Assembly (NCBI GenBank): GCA_028571685.1
Contig: CM053141.1
Coordinates: 78,601,833 to 78,665,832, forward strand
DNA from: Heterohyrax brucei
Taxonomy: Eukaryota; Chordata; Mammalia; Hyracoidea; Procaviidae
Length of the DNA stretch: 64,000 nt
Reading direction: 5' to 3'
The notes under the pieces were generated by a model. That model was not told the origin of the DNA. It did not search any database and saw only the letters and a program-made list of their open reading frames with translations. The translations under genes were made by a program, and so were the position numbers. This document shows positions 11,891-40,570 of this stretch, piece after piece (position 1 is the stretch's first letter; every line of letters starts with the position of its first letter).

Positions 11891-13640
11891 GGGAAGGATA
11901 AAGAATTGTTTTAAGAGTATAAGACTAGACAATGATAGTTTCACTGTTTGCTTTTGAATTCATATACCTATTAGAATTCTTACATAAGCAGAGTTTGGGA
12001 ATAAAAATTTTCAAATCATGGTCTAAAGTTTTTTGCGGTATAGCTTCATAACTCTTATTTGAATTTATACTAGCGGGCATTTGACCAGTCTGTAACTTCC
12101 AGTCGTAAGATATCTGGCCCTTTAGACTTCTAGGGCGCACGGGCGCACGCACATGATTTCTAGGTTCTTGACACTTTATCAATATTCTTTCCGCCCTTTC
12201 TTCTCCTCCTCCTTTGTTTTTCATAAGGCTCATAACAGAATATTGCAAACTTTGGCTACTTGCCTCAGTCACGCTAACTCTGCAAGTTTTTTCTTTCACT
12301 CTAAGTAGTTCAACAAATACTTATCGATCACCTATTCTGTGTGGAGATATAAGCTCCACAAAGGTGAGTAGCATGTCTATTACCCCTGTAGTTATATCTC
12401 TAGTGCCATTCATTATGATACATTATACATAATGAGTGTTCGAAAAATATTTGATACAGAAGTATGAATTAAAGTCCTATACTAAAGCAACGAAGTATAG
12501 TAGAATCGGTATAAGCTTTAAATCTAGTTTCCAGGCCCAGTTTTTCTAATTATTATCTACATGATCTACAGTAAGTTACTTAACATTTTCATTTTTGTAA
12601 AATAGGGACACTTACAAGATTGAGAATTCAGCAATTTATTAAAATAACTACTGAGTGTATAGTATGTTGTAGACAGAATATCTCAGATACTGTTTCAAAA
12701 TGTGCGCCTTTAAAATCTGAAACGTTTTTAAATTAAAAAAAAAATTTTGGAAAAAATACTTGCCCTTAAGAAATTTCCAAACACAAGATAAGTCAACTCA
12801 CAGAATGTTATGGAAGTGTTACAGGTGTTCACAATAGGGAGATGATACGTGTTGTGAGGGAATCAGGAAAAGAATTAGCACAAGAAATGGTCCTTGAAGG
12901 ACAGCTAGGCTTTCAACAATTAAAAGGGACAGGCAAGCATACCATAAGCAGAGGTAAAAATGTACTCACTGTGACTGAAAATGGGCAGTTTCAGTAGCTC
13001 TTTGGCTGAAATGTACGGTTCATACAAGATGGTAATTGAGAGGTACGCAAGAAAAGTGGCATGGGGCCATACTGATGAAGTGTCAAGCTGGGAAGGTTCT
13101 TTAATCCAGCAGACAATGAGAAACTCCAAATGGTTTGGGGGCAGGTGTATGGCATAATAGCAAGATTACTTTGGCAGTACTGCAGAACGCACTGGAGGGT
13201 GGAAGCGCCTAAAATTGGGGAGACCAGCTAGGGGAGGCTACTAAAGTATTTCAGGGAAGAGGTAATAGAGGCGTGCACTAGGGTGAGCGCAGAGGGAATA
13301 CCGAGGACTTAGACCAGGCATGTTTCAGAGAGAATTGTCAGTGTATGTGACAAGTGGCTCCACAAGGGAAACGGGCAGAGACTTAAGACTGGAGCTACTT
13401 ACACGAATGAGTAAGTCACAGGAAGGTGTTGGTTGAGGGTTTGGAAACTGGTCGGTCTGGGATCTGAGTTGCTCTCTGCTGCCTTCTTCGCTTTTTCCGC
13501 CCCTTAGTTTTTCAGGGTCGTTTCTACTTCCTGCCATCTCTCTCCCCTAAGTAACTGAGTTCTCTACTCTCAAACAACCTTGTGTTTAGCTTGACAGTCT
13601 GTCCAATTTCATTCATCTTACTGCCTCCCATCGCAGGCAG
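11891..13640. other. Intergenic stretch with ancient L2/MIR traces
   Basis: Positions 12,310-12,465 contain a degenerate 'caacaaatacttat...acctattctgtg' block and an 'aatgagtgttcgaaaaatat' block, both reminiscent of L2/MIR 3' ends. Positions 12,530-12,620 resemble a MIR core (agttacttaacattttcat, gtaaaatagggac). I see no gene. The sequence becomes GC-richer toward the promoter. Confidence 0.4.
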
Positions 13641-13818
13641 ATAGGCACCACGACCACAGGTCAGCTCTAGGGTAGTAGGACACTCCACTCGGCCGACCCC
13701 CTATCGCCTTCGCCTAAGCAGCTTCCACGCTTGCTCCCTCAAGGCTTTTCGACCAATAGGCAAGACTTCGTGCTGGGACTCGACTAGTCATTGGTTGGCT
13801 GAACCGTGGTGAGAGGTG

Positions 13819-13826
13819 GTGCGGTG
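13819..13826 (+). promoter_or_regulatory. HMGCR: Sterol regulatory element (SRE-1)
   Basis: GTGCGGTG is identical to the octamer described in mammalian HMGCR promoters. It is the SREBP-2 target that couples transcription to ER sterol level. Confidence 0.85.
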
Positions 13827-13878
13827 CCCTTTCTGTGCACGGGCGAGAGCTGGGGGCGGTTGTTAGGACGACCGTTCG

Positions 13879-13885
13879 TGACGTA
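13879..13885 (+). promoter_or_regulatory. HMGCR: CRE-like site
   Basis: TGACGTA lies 53 bases downstream of the SRE. A CREB-family site at this place is known in mammalian HMGCR promoters as an SREBP co-activator site. Confidence 0.75.
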
Positions 13886-13979
13886 GCTGAGCCTGGCCGA
13901 GAAGTCCCCAGGTAATTGGCTGGACGATCGGACGATCCGTTCTTATTGGTCGCGGGCTCGTCCGGCTCCGTGCGTGCGT

Positions 13980-14072
13980 AGGTCGAGAGTTTCTTCCGCT
14001 CCGCGTCTCCGTTGACTGGAGACCGCCGGAACGCCGGCGCCAGGGTTCGGTGGCCTCTAGTGAGATCGAGAG
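13980..14072 (+). other. HMGCR: HMGCR exon 1 (non-coding 5'UTR)
   Basis: The exon ends at ...gagatcgagag with donor gtgagg at 14,073. The 5' boundary is approximate. I see no ATG between the presumed start site and the exon 2 start codon once exon 1 is spliced to 19,963, so there is no upstream ORF in this transcript form. Intron 1 separates it from the first coding exon by 5,890 bases. Confidence 0.7.
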
Positions 14073-17047
14073 GTGAGGCGGCCGGTGGCCCTGAAAGGGG
14101 ATGGGAGATGGGAGTGGGATTGGGCCTTGTCGGTAGCGGTTTTCGAGTTTCTGTCGACCCTGGGAGGGAGCTGCCGGCAGCTCCTGTCGACCTGGCTGGC
14201 GCTGCGTTTGCGGCTCAGTCGGTGTGGCCTCCCGTCCGTAGTCACCGGGAGGAGACGTCCTTGAGGCCCGGCCGGTCGACACGGCAGGTGGTACCACCGT
14301 CTGGGGGGCCCGGGGCCAGACCGGGCCTGACGGGCGGGCGGCATCCAGCTTCTTCGTGGCAGCCTTTACCTTGGGTGGACCGGCAGGGCGTGCCATTGTT
14401 CTGTGATCCTGCCCTAGGTGGTCATTGCTGGCCGCGCAGTCACGGTCACCAGTGCTCGGAACGGTGGCGGTAACCGGGCAAGGTGACCATGAGGCCCCTC
14501 TGGTTTGAGGAATGTCGCGGGGCTGTGGGACTGTGGGCTGTCGCGGAGAGGACTGATGATGAGTGTGCGCGGTCAATGGGTGGTTCACGCCCAGGGCTGC
14601 TACTTCGTCAGCATCTTTTACGCGACAGTGAAAAGCTCCATAAATGCTGCAGACTGACTCAGAACCACGAAAGAACCCTGGATGTGTGTACATGTGTCTG
14701 ATTTTTCCATGACGAATGGGTTGAGAGTTTGCATAGTTCTCTGTAGGGACTCACCCGAAGACTCAGATGGTTTCCTTTTTTCTTGTGAGGGAAGTAGTCT
14801 GTTTAGTGCAGGTGTCTAAAGTTCATACCTGGTAAGTTTCTTTAGATTTGTTTATGGATTTGCAAAATGGAGTTTCAAAACTGGAGCTGTAGGAGGAGGT
14901 CCATTGTACTTCATCTTAAGCGTGTGTTGGAAAGATCTCAGCCTTTAGTGGACATGCCTTCACAGACTTGCTCTAGAAAATTTAAAGGAAACATTTGTTT
15001 CTGGTTCACGCTAAGAAGTGCATAATTCCAGTTTCTCAACAAGATAGAGAATGTATTTTTTGTTTGTTTGTCAAATTATATTTTTGTCCATGCAGTAAAA
15101 GGTCTTTTCTGTTTCACAAATAGCCATCCAAAGGCCTGGGCTGTACTTTGTAGATGGACTGAATTTTCCAGGCCTGCTTTCCTGTAGTGTCTTTTCAGAA
15201 TTTATTATAAACTTGGCTGTAAGGCAGAATAGGAATTAGCAAAATGAAGGTTAAAAAAAATTCACAGATTACAGTATTAACATGTGAAAACTGTTGAGTG
15301 TATGGCATAACCCTTTCAGAATAAACTGTGTTTTTCTTGAGATCGAGTTTCATTATAGTCACGTTATAGAATCTGTTTTGATTGATGTATGAGATTGCTG
15401 TGTGCAGATTTGTTTCTTTAACTACAAAATAGAAGTTCTTTATGGCTTCACTTAAGACTGTCTTTGTCAGGGAACTTTGGAACTGTAACTTCATACTAAT
15501 GAAGCTCTTTTCTAGATAAAGAAGCAAGTGATTAACAAGAGGTGTGACTTACCCACATTCACACAGGTAGCAAATAATAGAACTGGAGATAGTATCCATA
15601 TCTCCTCATTTCAAGTGCAGAATTTTTTTTCTCCTGTCTATGATACTAGACTGAGCAGAATACTAGAGCCTGTTGGGTTTAAAAAACTACTTCATATAAA
15701 CCATGGCTCTTGCCTTTAAAGAGACAAAATGCACACATTAATTAAATTGAGTACAGTGTCAGACAATGTATGATAAAGGACAGGAGTGTGTAGAACAGTG
15801 CTATTGCTGAGTGGGAAGAAAGGATCAGAGCAGGATGTCAAAGCACCCATTTTTGCAATTGGCCATGCTAAGTGGTTTCTGTAGCAGTTGGGTTGGAATT
15901 TAAGGATTGCAATGTTTTAAAGTCTAGGAAATGTTTGTAGCATACTTCAGCAAAACGTATGTTGCTTATTTAACTTGTTTTTTAAATAAATCACAACAAG
16001 GCATAAATGCTGTCTGAATTTGCGTGAGTTATCGCGTAGCTTACTAATGCCACTTTCAACTGCTTGTGAATGTGAAAGATTGAATTCCAGGGCATGTAGT
16101 ATGTTGCATAATGAAGAAATAGGGAGGGTGCTCATTAGAAATGAGATCTTTACAATTATGATTGCGTGTGACACACCTGCATACATTTGGCTACTCAGTT
16201 GTATTGTCAGGTAGGTGATGGTGTGTTTGGAAAGGGCTCCCAGGATCATGTGTAGTTTTTTTGCAGAATGTTACAAAGACTACACCTAGGGGAAAAAAAC
16301 TGTTGCAGAAGTGACACTGCTACTATGAAATCTTTGAGGTAAACATAATATGCCTTGTGTAATTGTGAGTTAATAATGATAAACTAGTTGTGATCAAATT
16401 GAAGTTGCTTCCTGCTAGCAGTTCAGGTTTTTTAAGTCAAGTCAACTGAATTAACTTTTTAATAGTGAAAAAGGTTCAAAGGGTAACTTCAATAGGGAAT
16501 AGTCTAAGTGGAGTTGGAATGGGGATTAGAAATCATTTTGACATAGTTTATTATTATAGTACAAATACATATTTACATGACACAAAACATTTGTCATTTC
16601 ACCATTTCTTGCATGTATACTTCGATGACATTAGTTATGTCGATTGTGCAGCCATCACTGCCATTTCTGTATTTTTCCATCATCCTTCATAGCATTTCAG
16701 GGCCACCTAGACAGTGACACTCCATCATTTCAAAACTTACTTGCTGGAACATTGATGCTCTTTGATCCTTTAGATAGGTTTTTAGGTTTTTACTTATTAT
16801 TTTAATTTAAAAGTAAGAAAGAACTAGGTGATAGTAGGCTATTGTGAGGCTCTTGGTTGTAATTAGAGTGTTGGGTCCAAATCAAAGATACGATTAAAGC
16901 TTTCTAGTACCTTTTAAGTCTCACTACCACTAGTTGCTCCAATACCTATTAATTTAATAGAAAGTATTTGTTCATTTTCCAGGACAGTACATAAAAATGT
17001 AGCCTCTCCCCAACCCCCAACCCCTATTAGTGTGTTCGTAAATGCCT

Positions 17048-17229
17048 GGAAACTCTGGTGGTGTGGTGGTTAAGCACTATGGTTGCTAACCAAGAGATCC
17101 GCAGTTTGAATCTACCAGATACTCTTTGGAAACAAACCCAGTAGGGCAGTTCTACTCTGTCCTACAGGATTGCTGTGAGCAGGATCAACTCAATGGCAAT
17201 GTTTTTTGTTGTGTGTGTGTTTTTTTTAA
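17048..17229 (+). repeat. AfroSINE in HMGCR intron 1
   Basis: A forward copy with ggaaactctggtggtgtggt and ttaagcactatggttgctaa. It ends in a GT-rich and T-rich tail. Confidence 0.88.
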
Positions 17230-17994
17230 ATGGCTTACATTCACCCTTTATCTGGAGGAGAAGTACATCCATAGCTAGGTGACTTAAAGTCATCTTTAGG
17301 TCGTTTGCATGCCATGAGTCGGATCCCACTCGATGGCACTTGGCTGGCTAGCTGGCTTAGGTCTGTTTCAAGATGTACCAGTAAAATCCATGTTGCCATG
17401 AAGTTGCTGTGAGTCAGTATCAACTCTATGGTAACAGGTATAGTTTAAGAATTTGTTTTTAGTTAAACAGGTGTTTGTTGAACAGCTGGCTGCTGTATGT
17501 GATTGCAGTATGGTGGTGGGTAAAATGCTAAGACACAAGATGGAAGTTAAAAAAAGCATGAATAAACTCGGGCAAATGTGAGACACATTTTTATACCTTA
17601 ATGGTTGCCAGCCATTTTAAATTTCAACCTACGTGTTACATTGGAACCCATTATACACACACATACACATAGTTTCATGAAGGGTATTCTCAAGAAATAG
17701 TATTTACCTGTACTACGTGCTTTACTCTCACTTCTTTAAATTATGATTCACAAAATTGATTTCATGGTGTGATGAAGGGTTGTGATGTGTGGTTTGAAAA
17801 TCAGTCATCTAGCTGGTGGCTTGCTGTGGCTGAAATATAGAGAACATGGAGTGCTGTAGTGAGAGATGAGGTTTGGCTCTTGATTTGTTTCCTAAAAGCT
17901 ACTCTTCAACCCTTTAGATAGCTTATTGCCTTCTTTTCCTTAATTTGTTGCCGTTTTGTTCATTTTTGCTAAAATGGCAATAAATGGGCTTATG

Positions 17995-18715
17995 TTAAAA
18001 AAAAAGTTTACTTGTGCTTTAAGTGAAAGGTTACAATCCAAGTCAACAATCCAAGTGAAAGGTTACAAAACCCAGCACAGGCACACAGCTTTACAGGTTT
18101 ACAGCTTCAGCTGCTCTCCCCACCCTGTGACAGCACACTGCCTCTTTCCACCCTGTATTTTCTGTGTCCACACAACCAGCTCCTGTCCCCCTCTACCTGC
18201 TTCTTGCCTCTGGACAGCCTCATGTATATACTTAAGCCAAGAAGCACACTCTTTGCCAACATCACTCTGTGTCTTACAGTCTAATACGTACCTGAAGAGC
18301 TGCTTTTGGGACTGGGTTCACCTCTGGGCTTTTGGAGAGTCCAGGGACCATGTCTTCAGGGGCCCCTACAGTGTGCCAGACCTTTAAGTCTGGTCATTTT
18401 AATAGAGTTCTAGTTCTGCACACCTGTTTTTCTCCTGGTATGTTGGGGACTGTATGTTGTATTCCCTGTCAGGGCAGTCATTGGTGGTGGCTGGATGCAA
18501 TTTAGTTCTGCTGGTTTCAAGCTGATGATGTAGTCACTGGGTCCTATGGCCGTTTCTGTTACTTGGGTTCGCATTTCCTTGTGTCTTTGATTTCTTTCAT
18601 TCTCCTCTGCTCCAGGTGGCTTTGGACCAGTTGATGCTATGCAGATGGCCATTTGGTGGCTTTTGAGACCCCAGATGCCTGCCTCTGACCCAAATGGGTG
18701 CAGAACATTTTCTTA
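17995..18715 (-). repeat. Afrotherian L1 3'UTR, antisense
   Basis: The left end (aaagtttacttgtgctttaagtg) is the complement of the L1 3' terminus seen in sense orientation at 56,490-56,526. The C-rich block at 18,110-18,220 and the tctggtcattttaatagag block near 18,391 match those of the copy at 21,183. A short local duplication of aagtgaaaggttacaa lies at 18,020-18,068. The region is non-coding. Confidence 0.65.
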
Positions 18716-19649
18716 AAAAAAGAGTTATGCCATAAATTGGCTTACATGTTAAGCTTTAATTTTAATTGATTTTCAGGGATAATATCCTTTATCATAAGCA
18801 TTAATTTTAATGTAAGAAGTAGGGCTTACAAGTTCCTGTATTAAAAGTCAATGGCTATGTCAGATTAAAAAAATCAGAATCCCAAAATTACTATGTAGCC
18901 AACAGATATGGGGAAATTTAGTCAAGGCAGTCGTTAAATCAAAATTATATGTAAGTTCTGAGGGACATATTTTGAATGATAAGACATAGTTTGGCCACAT
19001 CTTTTTCTCCTGCTATTCTAGCCTTTTTAGCTGTACATTTGAGAGGTTTTTCCATCTAATACTTTTCCTTTGGTCCTGTAGTCTCATTTTTTTTACTTTG
19101 GGAGACAAAAAGTAGCTAACACAACACAATTATAAATCATTTTATTAATGTAGAGACGTCTAGTAGGAAAAACTTTTCTCTGATGGCAAAGATTAAATTA
19201 GGAAAGGTCACTAGCCCTCATTTTGCTAGTGACCTCATACCATATGTTGGATGGAGTAAAAAAAGTTAATGGGTCCCTGCCCTTGAAATTATAAACTAAG
19301 ATGGTAATGTACGGGAGGACACTTCTTTGGTAATTCACTTTTTGTGCAGCCTGAATATGGAGAATGAAGAGGATCCTTGTATGCATTCTATATCAGGGTA
19401 ATTAGAAAATAAAAGTGAAGAGTTGTTTCTCATGTTTGTTTTTTGCTTTATTGCTCTCCTTTTGGGCTCACGTAATATCAAGCGCTAAAATACTTACTTG
19501 GTTTGATCTTAGATGCTTAAATTATGACAAATTTTAAGGAAGAGTTGCTTATAATTGCATTGCCAGCAAGTAATCGAGAATTTAAGTGTTACGAGTGAAG
19601 GACTAATGACAGTCCTCTTACTTTAATTTTGTGATTCTGTTCTTGAGTT

Positions 19650-19830
19650 GGAAACCCTGGTGGCATAGTGGATTAACTGCTGTTTGCTAACCAAAAGGTC
19701 GGCAGTTCAAACCCACCAGGGGTTCCTCAGAAACACAATGGGGCAGTTCTTTTCTGTCCTTCGGGGTTGCTGTGAGTCAGATGCGACTCCATGGCAATGG
19801 TTTTTTCTGTTTGTTTGTTTTTTCCTTGAG
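19650..19830 (+). repeat. AfroSINE upstream of HMGCR exon 2
   Basis: A well-preserved forward copy with ggaaaccctggtggcatagt and aaaaggtcggcagttcaaac. It ends about 130 bases before the exon 2 acceptor. Confidence 0.9.
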
Positions 19831-19916
19831 TTATGAGGGACATTGTCATTAGCATTGTTCATGTGTGTGTACAGGTATTGTGTGTACAAAGCAGGGTTTG
19901 CAGCACACTTTTCTAA

Positions 19917-36380
<16,464 letters not shown>

Positions 36381-38100
36381 ATAGCCCAAGAATTCTGAAC
36401 TGAAACACGGGCACTGGGTTCTAAAGGATTAACATAATATCTGTGAATTAAAAAGCTCAATGCAGTATCTTGTTGAAGACGAATAGGTGTGATCAGAGAG
36501 ACGACTGATCTGGGGCTCTTTCAGAGATCTGAGGTCCACCTTTCCACGGACTCTCCTCAGATCCGGAAACACGTTAGGGCTTTACATGCTGTGTTCTTTG
36601 GAAAGGTGTCGACATTGATATTATTATGCTTTAAACCATCACTGTTGGTAATTTACAGCTCATTTCTGAAAGAGAATACAAGCTGGAAAAAAAGTATCTT
36701 GATGAAATTCATGAAGTTCATAGTGATCAGTGTGTGATTTTCCCCCTGGGTTGAAAATGGGTTTTTAAATTATACTATAGCTGATTTTACAGTTAAATTA
36801 TTAAGTCTGGGTTATAGAACTTGAGGAAATAAGATCTAAGTTTATTTTCTGTGAACTAATGCTTCATTTGGTGCTGGTATATCTTGATTTTGGGGGGTAG
36901 CTTTTAAACATTATTCTTTAGAAGGGGACCTGCTTTCTTCAGGAGAAGAATTCCTCGTATTCCCAAACTACAGGATAATGTGCTAAGCAATGCTAAATAG
37001 TACTCTAGGAAGAAAGCACGTAACTGCATTTATGACTACAGGCTGCTTGTTGAGAGAGTTCTCCTGTCCGAATGGAGACGTGTGTCTGGATTGGGGCTGC
37101 CATGCTCTCAGCATAAGGCTTGAAGAAATGCAGAGTTCTATGCTCCACTGAAGATCCAAGAGCTGTTCCTATTTAAAAGGGTGACTGTTTACTGGGTATA
37201 AACATGACTGTGACCTCTCAGAACTAAGTGTGGAAAACACAAGTTTGGAAAAAAATACCAATTCTCCAAGCCAACGGGAATTTCTTAAAAGACATTTAGG
37301 TAAAAAATCTAGATAGCTTTTTGTAAACAATTGTATCAAACCTGTATATGTTGTAATAAAGCTTCGTATGTAAGGAGTTTATTGAAAGTTGTTCAAGCGA
37401 TAAATACAAACCGACTTGTATACCGATCAAGTACTCTGGTTTGGGCTGGAGAAGATAGTGTTCTTTAAGGTTGTCCAGGAAACCCTGGCTTGCTTGTCAA
37501 GCCTAATGAAAGGGAAAGTCTGCCTAAAGAGCCAGTGAAAAAGCCGCGTGAGTGGCCCTGGACGAGTGTACCTTGTTCCTGTGGCCAGGAGGTTGGTGAC
37601 TGAAGCCTTCACACAGTGCTCTTGGATGGACCCATACAAGCTCTCAGCTTCCTCAGGGGGTCAGCCGTGTTGTTGAATCTTAATTTTTTTTTTTAAATGT
37701 AAAAGTTTTGTATGAAGAACTCCTTATTTTGTATGACATCTGATATTTTACATGTTGGTCTTGGAAAGCTGATGTCTCATTAGGAGATAGACTTTGTAAA
37801 ACATTCCAGTAATGCTCTTGGCAGCATGGCAGGCCTCTGAGTGATTGTGTCTGCAGTGTTGTTTTGGAAGATTTACCTTGTCTGTTGTTTGGAAGGTGTC
37901 AATTGCTTCTATTGAGACTTTGCAGCCAGTGACTTCTTATTTATCTGAATTCTTCATAAAAGTGGCAATGAAAAGTATGTTAAATATTCATTTTGGTGAC
38001 TGTAACCAATATCATCTTGCTGAATTAATGTTTTGTATAATTACTAAATTGTATACATTTTGTTATAGAGCACATTTTTCCAGTTCTAGTAAATTATGAA
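36381..38100 (+). other. HMGCR: HMGCR 3'UTR
   Basis: AT-rich and free of recognised repeats up to the SINE at 38,402. A canonical AATAAA lies at 37,355-37,360, about 975 nt after the stop. The mammalian mRNA I know of has a 3'UTR of roughly 1.7 kb, which would put a distal end near 38,080-38,100 where no perfect AATAAA is visible. The distal end is therefore inference. Confidence 0.65.
37355..37360 (+). terminator. HMGCR: Polyadenylation signal, proximal (HMGCR)
   Basis: AATAAA followed within about 20 bases by a GT-containing stretch (cttcgtatgtaagg). It would give a shorter 3'UTR of about 1 kb. Confidence 0.6.
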
Positions 38101-38401
38101 AAGGAAGTTAATACTGCTAAGTGTGAGTGGTTACCTTTTTTCTTTGGCGTAACCCTAGGTATAGGCCTAGGGCTGGAAGCCTGTACAGACTGGCTAGAGT
38201 TAGGGACCTGTGATTCACATTGGGTGTCCTATGACCATTTAGCATTCTTGCTTGCATTCTCCCAACAGTATCAATGGCAGGTTGGTGTTACACAGGCTTT
38301 AAAATTAGTGGATCTGATTAGTTTCACGTGTATCTGTCACTGCTTGTGTTCTCCAGTGGTGCTTACTGCCTTTGCTTATCTGGTTATAACCTGATGTGTG
38401 C

Positions 38402-38559
38402 AATAACTCACTGCCATAGAGTCAATTCCGACTTACAGTGATCCTTTAGGATAGCGTGGAACTGCCCCACAGAGTTTCCAAGGATTGCCTCGTGGATTCA
38501 GACTGTCAACCTTTTGGTAAGCAGCCATATTGCTTAACCACTACACCACTGGATTTTCC
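38402..38559 (-). repeat. AfroSINE
   Basis: A reverse copy (actcactgccatagagtcaa ... aaccactacaccact), the first repeat downstream of HMGCR. Confidence 0.88.
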
Positions 38560-40119
38560 ATGTGGAATAATAGTAAATTTAAAATGATAAATTATTCCTT
38601 CCTCTTCCCTTTTACACCCTGTGCCTCTTTCCTTCAGAGATGAGTGGTTACTACTTGATGCAACCTGCTCCATGAGGTGCACACCTGTTTGAAAAAGAGC
38701 ACTGCTTTTGACTGGCAGCATTCTCTCTGTGTGCCTTGGCTTTACAACTCTTTGTAGGAAAGACAAGATGCTTTTTTGTTTATACTGAAAATTTCCCCTG
38801 GTTAGTATTAGGTCACAAATACTCATGCTGGGGGCTGCTGGTTCTCAACTTTCATTTGCTTGCAAATGACAAAAACCAATTCTGGCTAATTAAGCAAAAT
38901 GGGAATTTACTAAAAGGCTGGGGTGATTGGGGGTGGGTAGACAAACGTTTGGGAAAGTGGTCAGAGCCAAGGCTGCTCCTGGGTATCGGAAGATAGCAAT
39001 TATAGAATTGGTTTACACCTTATAGGAGTAACTAGTTCTGAGTACACTGAGATTAAAACAGTATTTACTAATTACTTCCTCAAGATTTAGAGTCCTGGAG
39101 AAGTGCTGAATTGTTGCATGAAGTGCTGTCCCCTGGCCATACCGAGTTCCAAGAGGAAAGGATCTGATTGCCCTGCAGGGTGCCATATTGGGAGGTGGAC
39201 CCGTAATCTATCATCTCATCTGGACTACTAGTGGGCACTGGCGTGGGAGGGTTGGTTGGGGAGCACAGAGGATAACGACTGGGCAGCCAAAAACAGCCAT
39301 TACGAGCATGATAAATAGCTGAATTAGAGAGGGGCTGGGATTTGTAGGGCTCAGTGTACCTGAGATTGGCCTCAGAAGAGTGGACTCCCATTATATTTGC
39401 ATTGTAGGCCACCCTTCTGCTGTAAAAGCTGTGTGAAGTGAAAAGGTGTGAGCCATTATTAAGAACCAAAGCTCAGGCGTAGAAATTCAATTTGTTCTGA
39501 AATAACCTGTCATCACCCCAACAAGGTCAGCTGAACAAAGCAGCCTGGACAGAAGACAGTGAGGCCTTTTCAACCCCCTTTCTACTTTTTATCATGCTTT
39601 CTTTGATGAGTGGTAAGATAATGTGTGACAAAACACGATTGTTCCTCAGGCAAGGATACAGAATTAATCTGAAGGGGCTGAGCTCAAGCAAGAGGACAAG
39701 GACAGTGAAACCCATTCATTTCTCATCCTAGGAGTACAGAAGGTTGACGTGAAAGCATTAAGTTTATTGTAGAGATTTTATTTCCCCCAAGACTATGGAA
39801 ACGATGCTGAATAGTATGAATTCTGAAACTATGCTTTTCTTTGGACAAGGCTGAAATTTATTTGTAACTTTACTCAAGGAAAAAAAAACTAATGGATAAC
39901 CTCTGCAACCGAGCCAAGAGAAGATGGCAGATTCTTTAGTTTGTATTGTGGAGTACTTGGAACCCACAGTCTTGAGTAATACTGGGGGAAGCTGATAGAG
40001 CTGTGGGCCCTCTTGTAGTCACGGTCTGAGAAATTTTCAAACAGCTGCTCCTGAAGGTCACTAGAACAGAGCCCTGCTGGAACAGCTAGAGGCCACAGGT
40101 AGAATGCAAGGGTGCTCCA
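38560..40119. other. Intergenic, mostly unassigned
   Basis: I see no gene. Positions 38,830-38,920 (ttgcaaatgacaaaaaccaa, ctggctaattaagcaaaatg) look like an old interspersed repeat that I cannot name. The 129-codon minus frame at 39,469-39,080 has no recognisable domain. Confidence 0.35.
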
Positions 40120-40310
40120 GTGCAGTGGTCCTCAGATCTGAGTGTGCAGACTTGACTTCGAGGCTTGTTGACACCAAGATGACTGCAACCTACCTCCAGG
40201 CTTTCTGATTCAGTAGGTCTGCGGTGGAGCCAGAAATTTGTCAGTTTACAGTTGCTGCTGCTGCTGAAATCTGAGGTGCCTAGTATTCTGTGAATGAACA
40301 GTATTAGAAA
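40120..40310 (+). repeat. MER5-type hAT DNA transposon remnant
   Basis: The segment runs from gcagtggtcctcagatctga through the diagnostic tttctgattcagtaggtctg block to tgctgctgctgctgaaatct. It is non-autonomous and ancient. Confidence 0.7.
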
Positions 40311-40398
40311 ATGTTTGCTTAGAAGCACACAGTTGGAAAATCACCATGGTGCTTTAATAAAAAACAATTGAATTCTAGAAAAATGTCACAACCTACTA

Positions 40399-40570
40399 AA
40401 ACCAAGCCCAAACCCAAACCCTGTGCTGTCAAGACAACTCTTGACTCACAGTGACCCTAAAGGACAGAGTTGAGTTGCCCAATCGGGTTTCCAAGGAGTG
40501 CCTGATGGATTTCACCTGCTGACTTTTTGATTAGCAGCCATAGCTCTTAACCACTATGCCATCAGAGTTT
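40399..40570 (-). repeat. AfroSINE
   Basis: A reverse copy (aaccaagcccaaacccaaac, gaccctaaaggacagagttg) with a degraded tRNA end. Confidence 0.85.

Larger units (their letters stand above)
13750..13980 (+). promoter_or_regulatory. HMGCR: HMGCR proximal promoter
   Basis: A TATA-less promoter. In order it holds CCAAT at 13,753-13,757, inverted CCAAT (ATTGG) at 13,790-13,794, a sterol regulatory element GTGCGGTG at 13,819-13,826, and a GC box at 13,854-13,859. These are followed by a CRE-like TGACGTA at 13,879-13,885 and ATTGG at 13,915-13,919 and 13,945-13,949. The SRE octamer and the CRE are the elements known from mammalian HMGCR promoters. There SREBP binds the SRE with help from NF-Y and CREB, inducing transcription when sterols are low. 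The start site near 13,980 is inferred from the known SRE-to-start spacing. Confidence 0.85.
13640..14480. promoter_or_regulatory. CpG island at the HMGCR 5' end
   Basis: A GC-rich, CpG-dense stretch that contrasts sharply with the AT-rich surroundings. It contains the promoter, exon 1 and the start of intron 1. The long open frames within it on both strands come from the base composition and are not genes. Confidence 0.85.

Noticed and set aside
13300..13760. Divergent promoter for an upstream minus-strand gene
   Set aside because: No exon or splice donor of a minus-strand gene can be recognised upstream of the CpG island. The open frame at 13,325-13,537 shows no homology.
13863..14693. 276-codon minus-strand open frame across the HMGCR CpG island
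   Set aside because: It is Pro/Arg/Ser-rich from GC composition, overlaps the promoter and exon 1, and contains no recognisable domain. The forward frame at 14,012-14,473 is an equally meaningless shadow.
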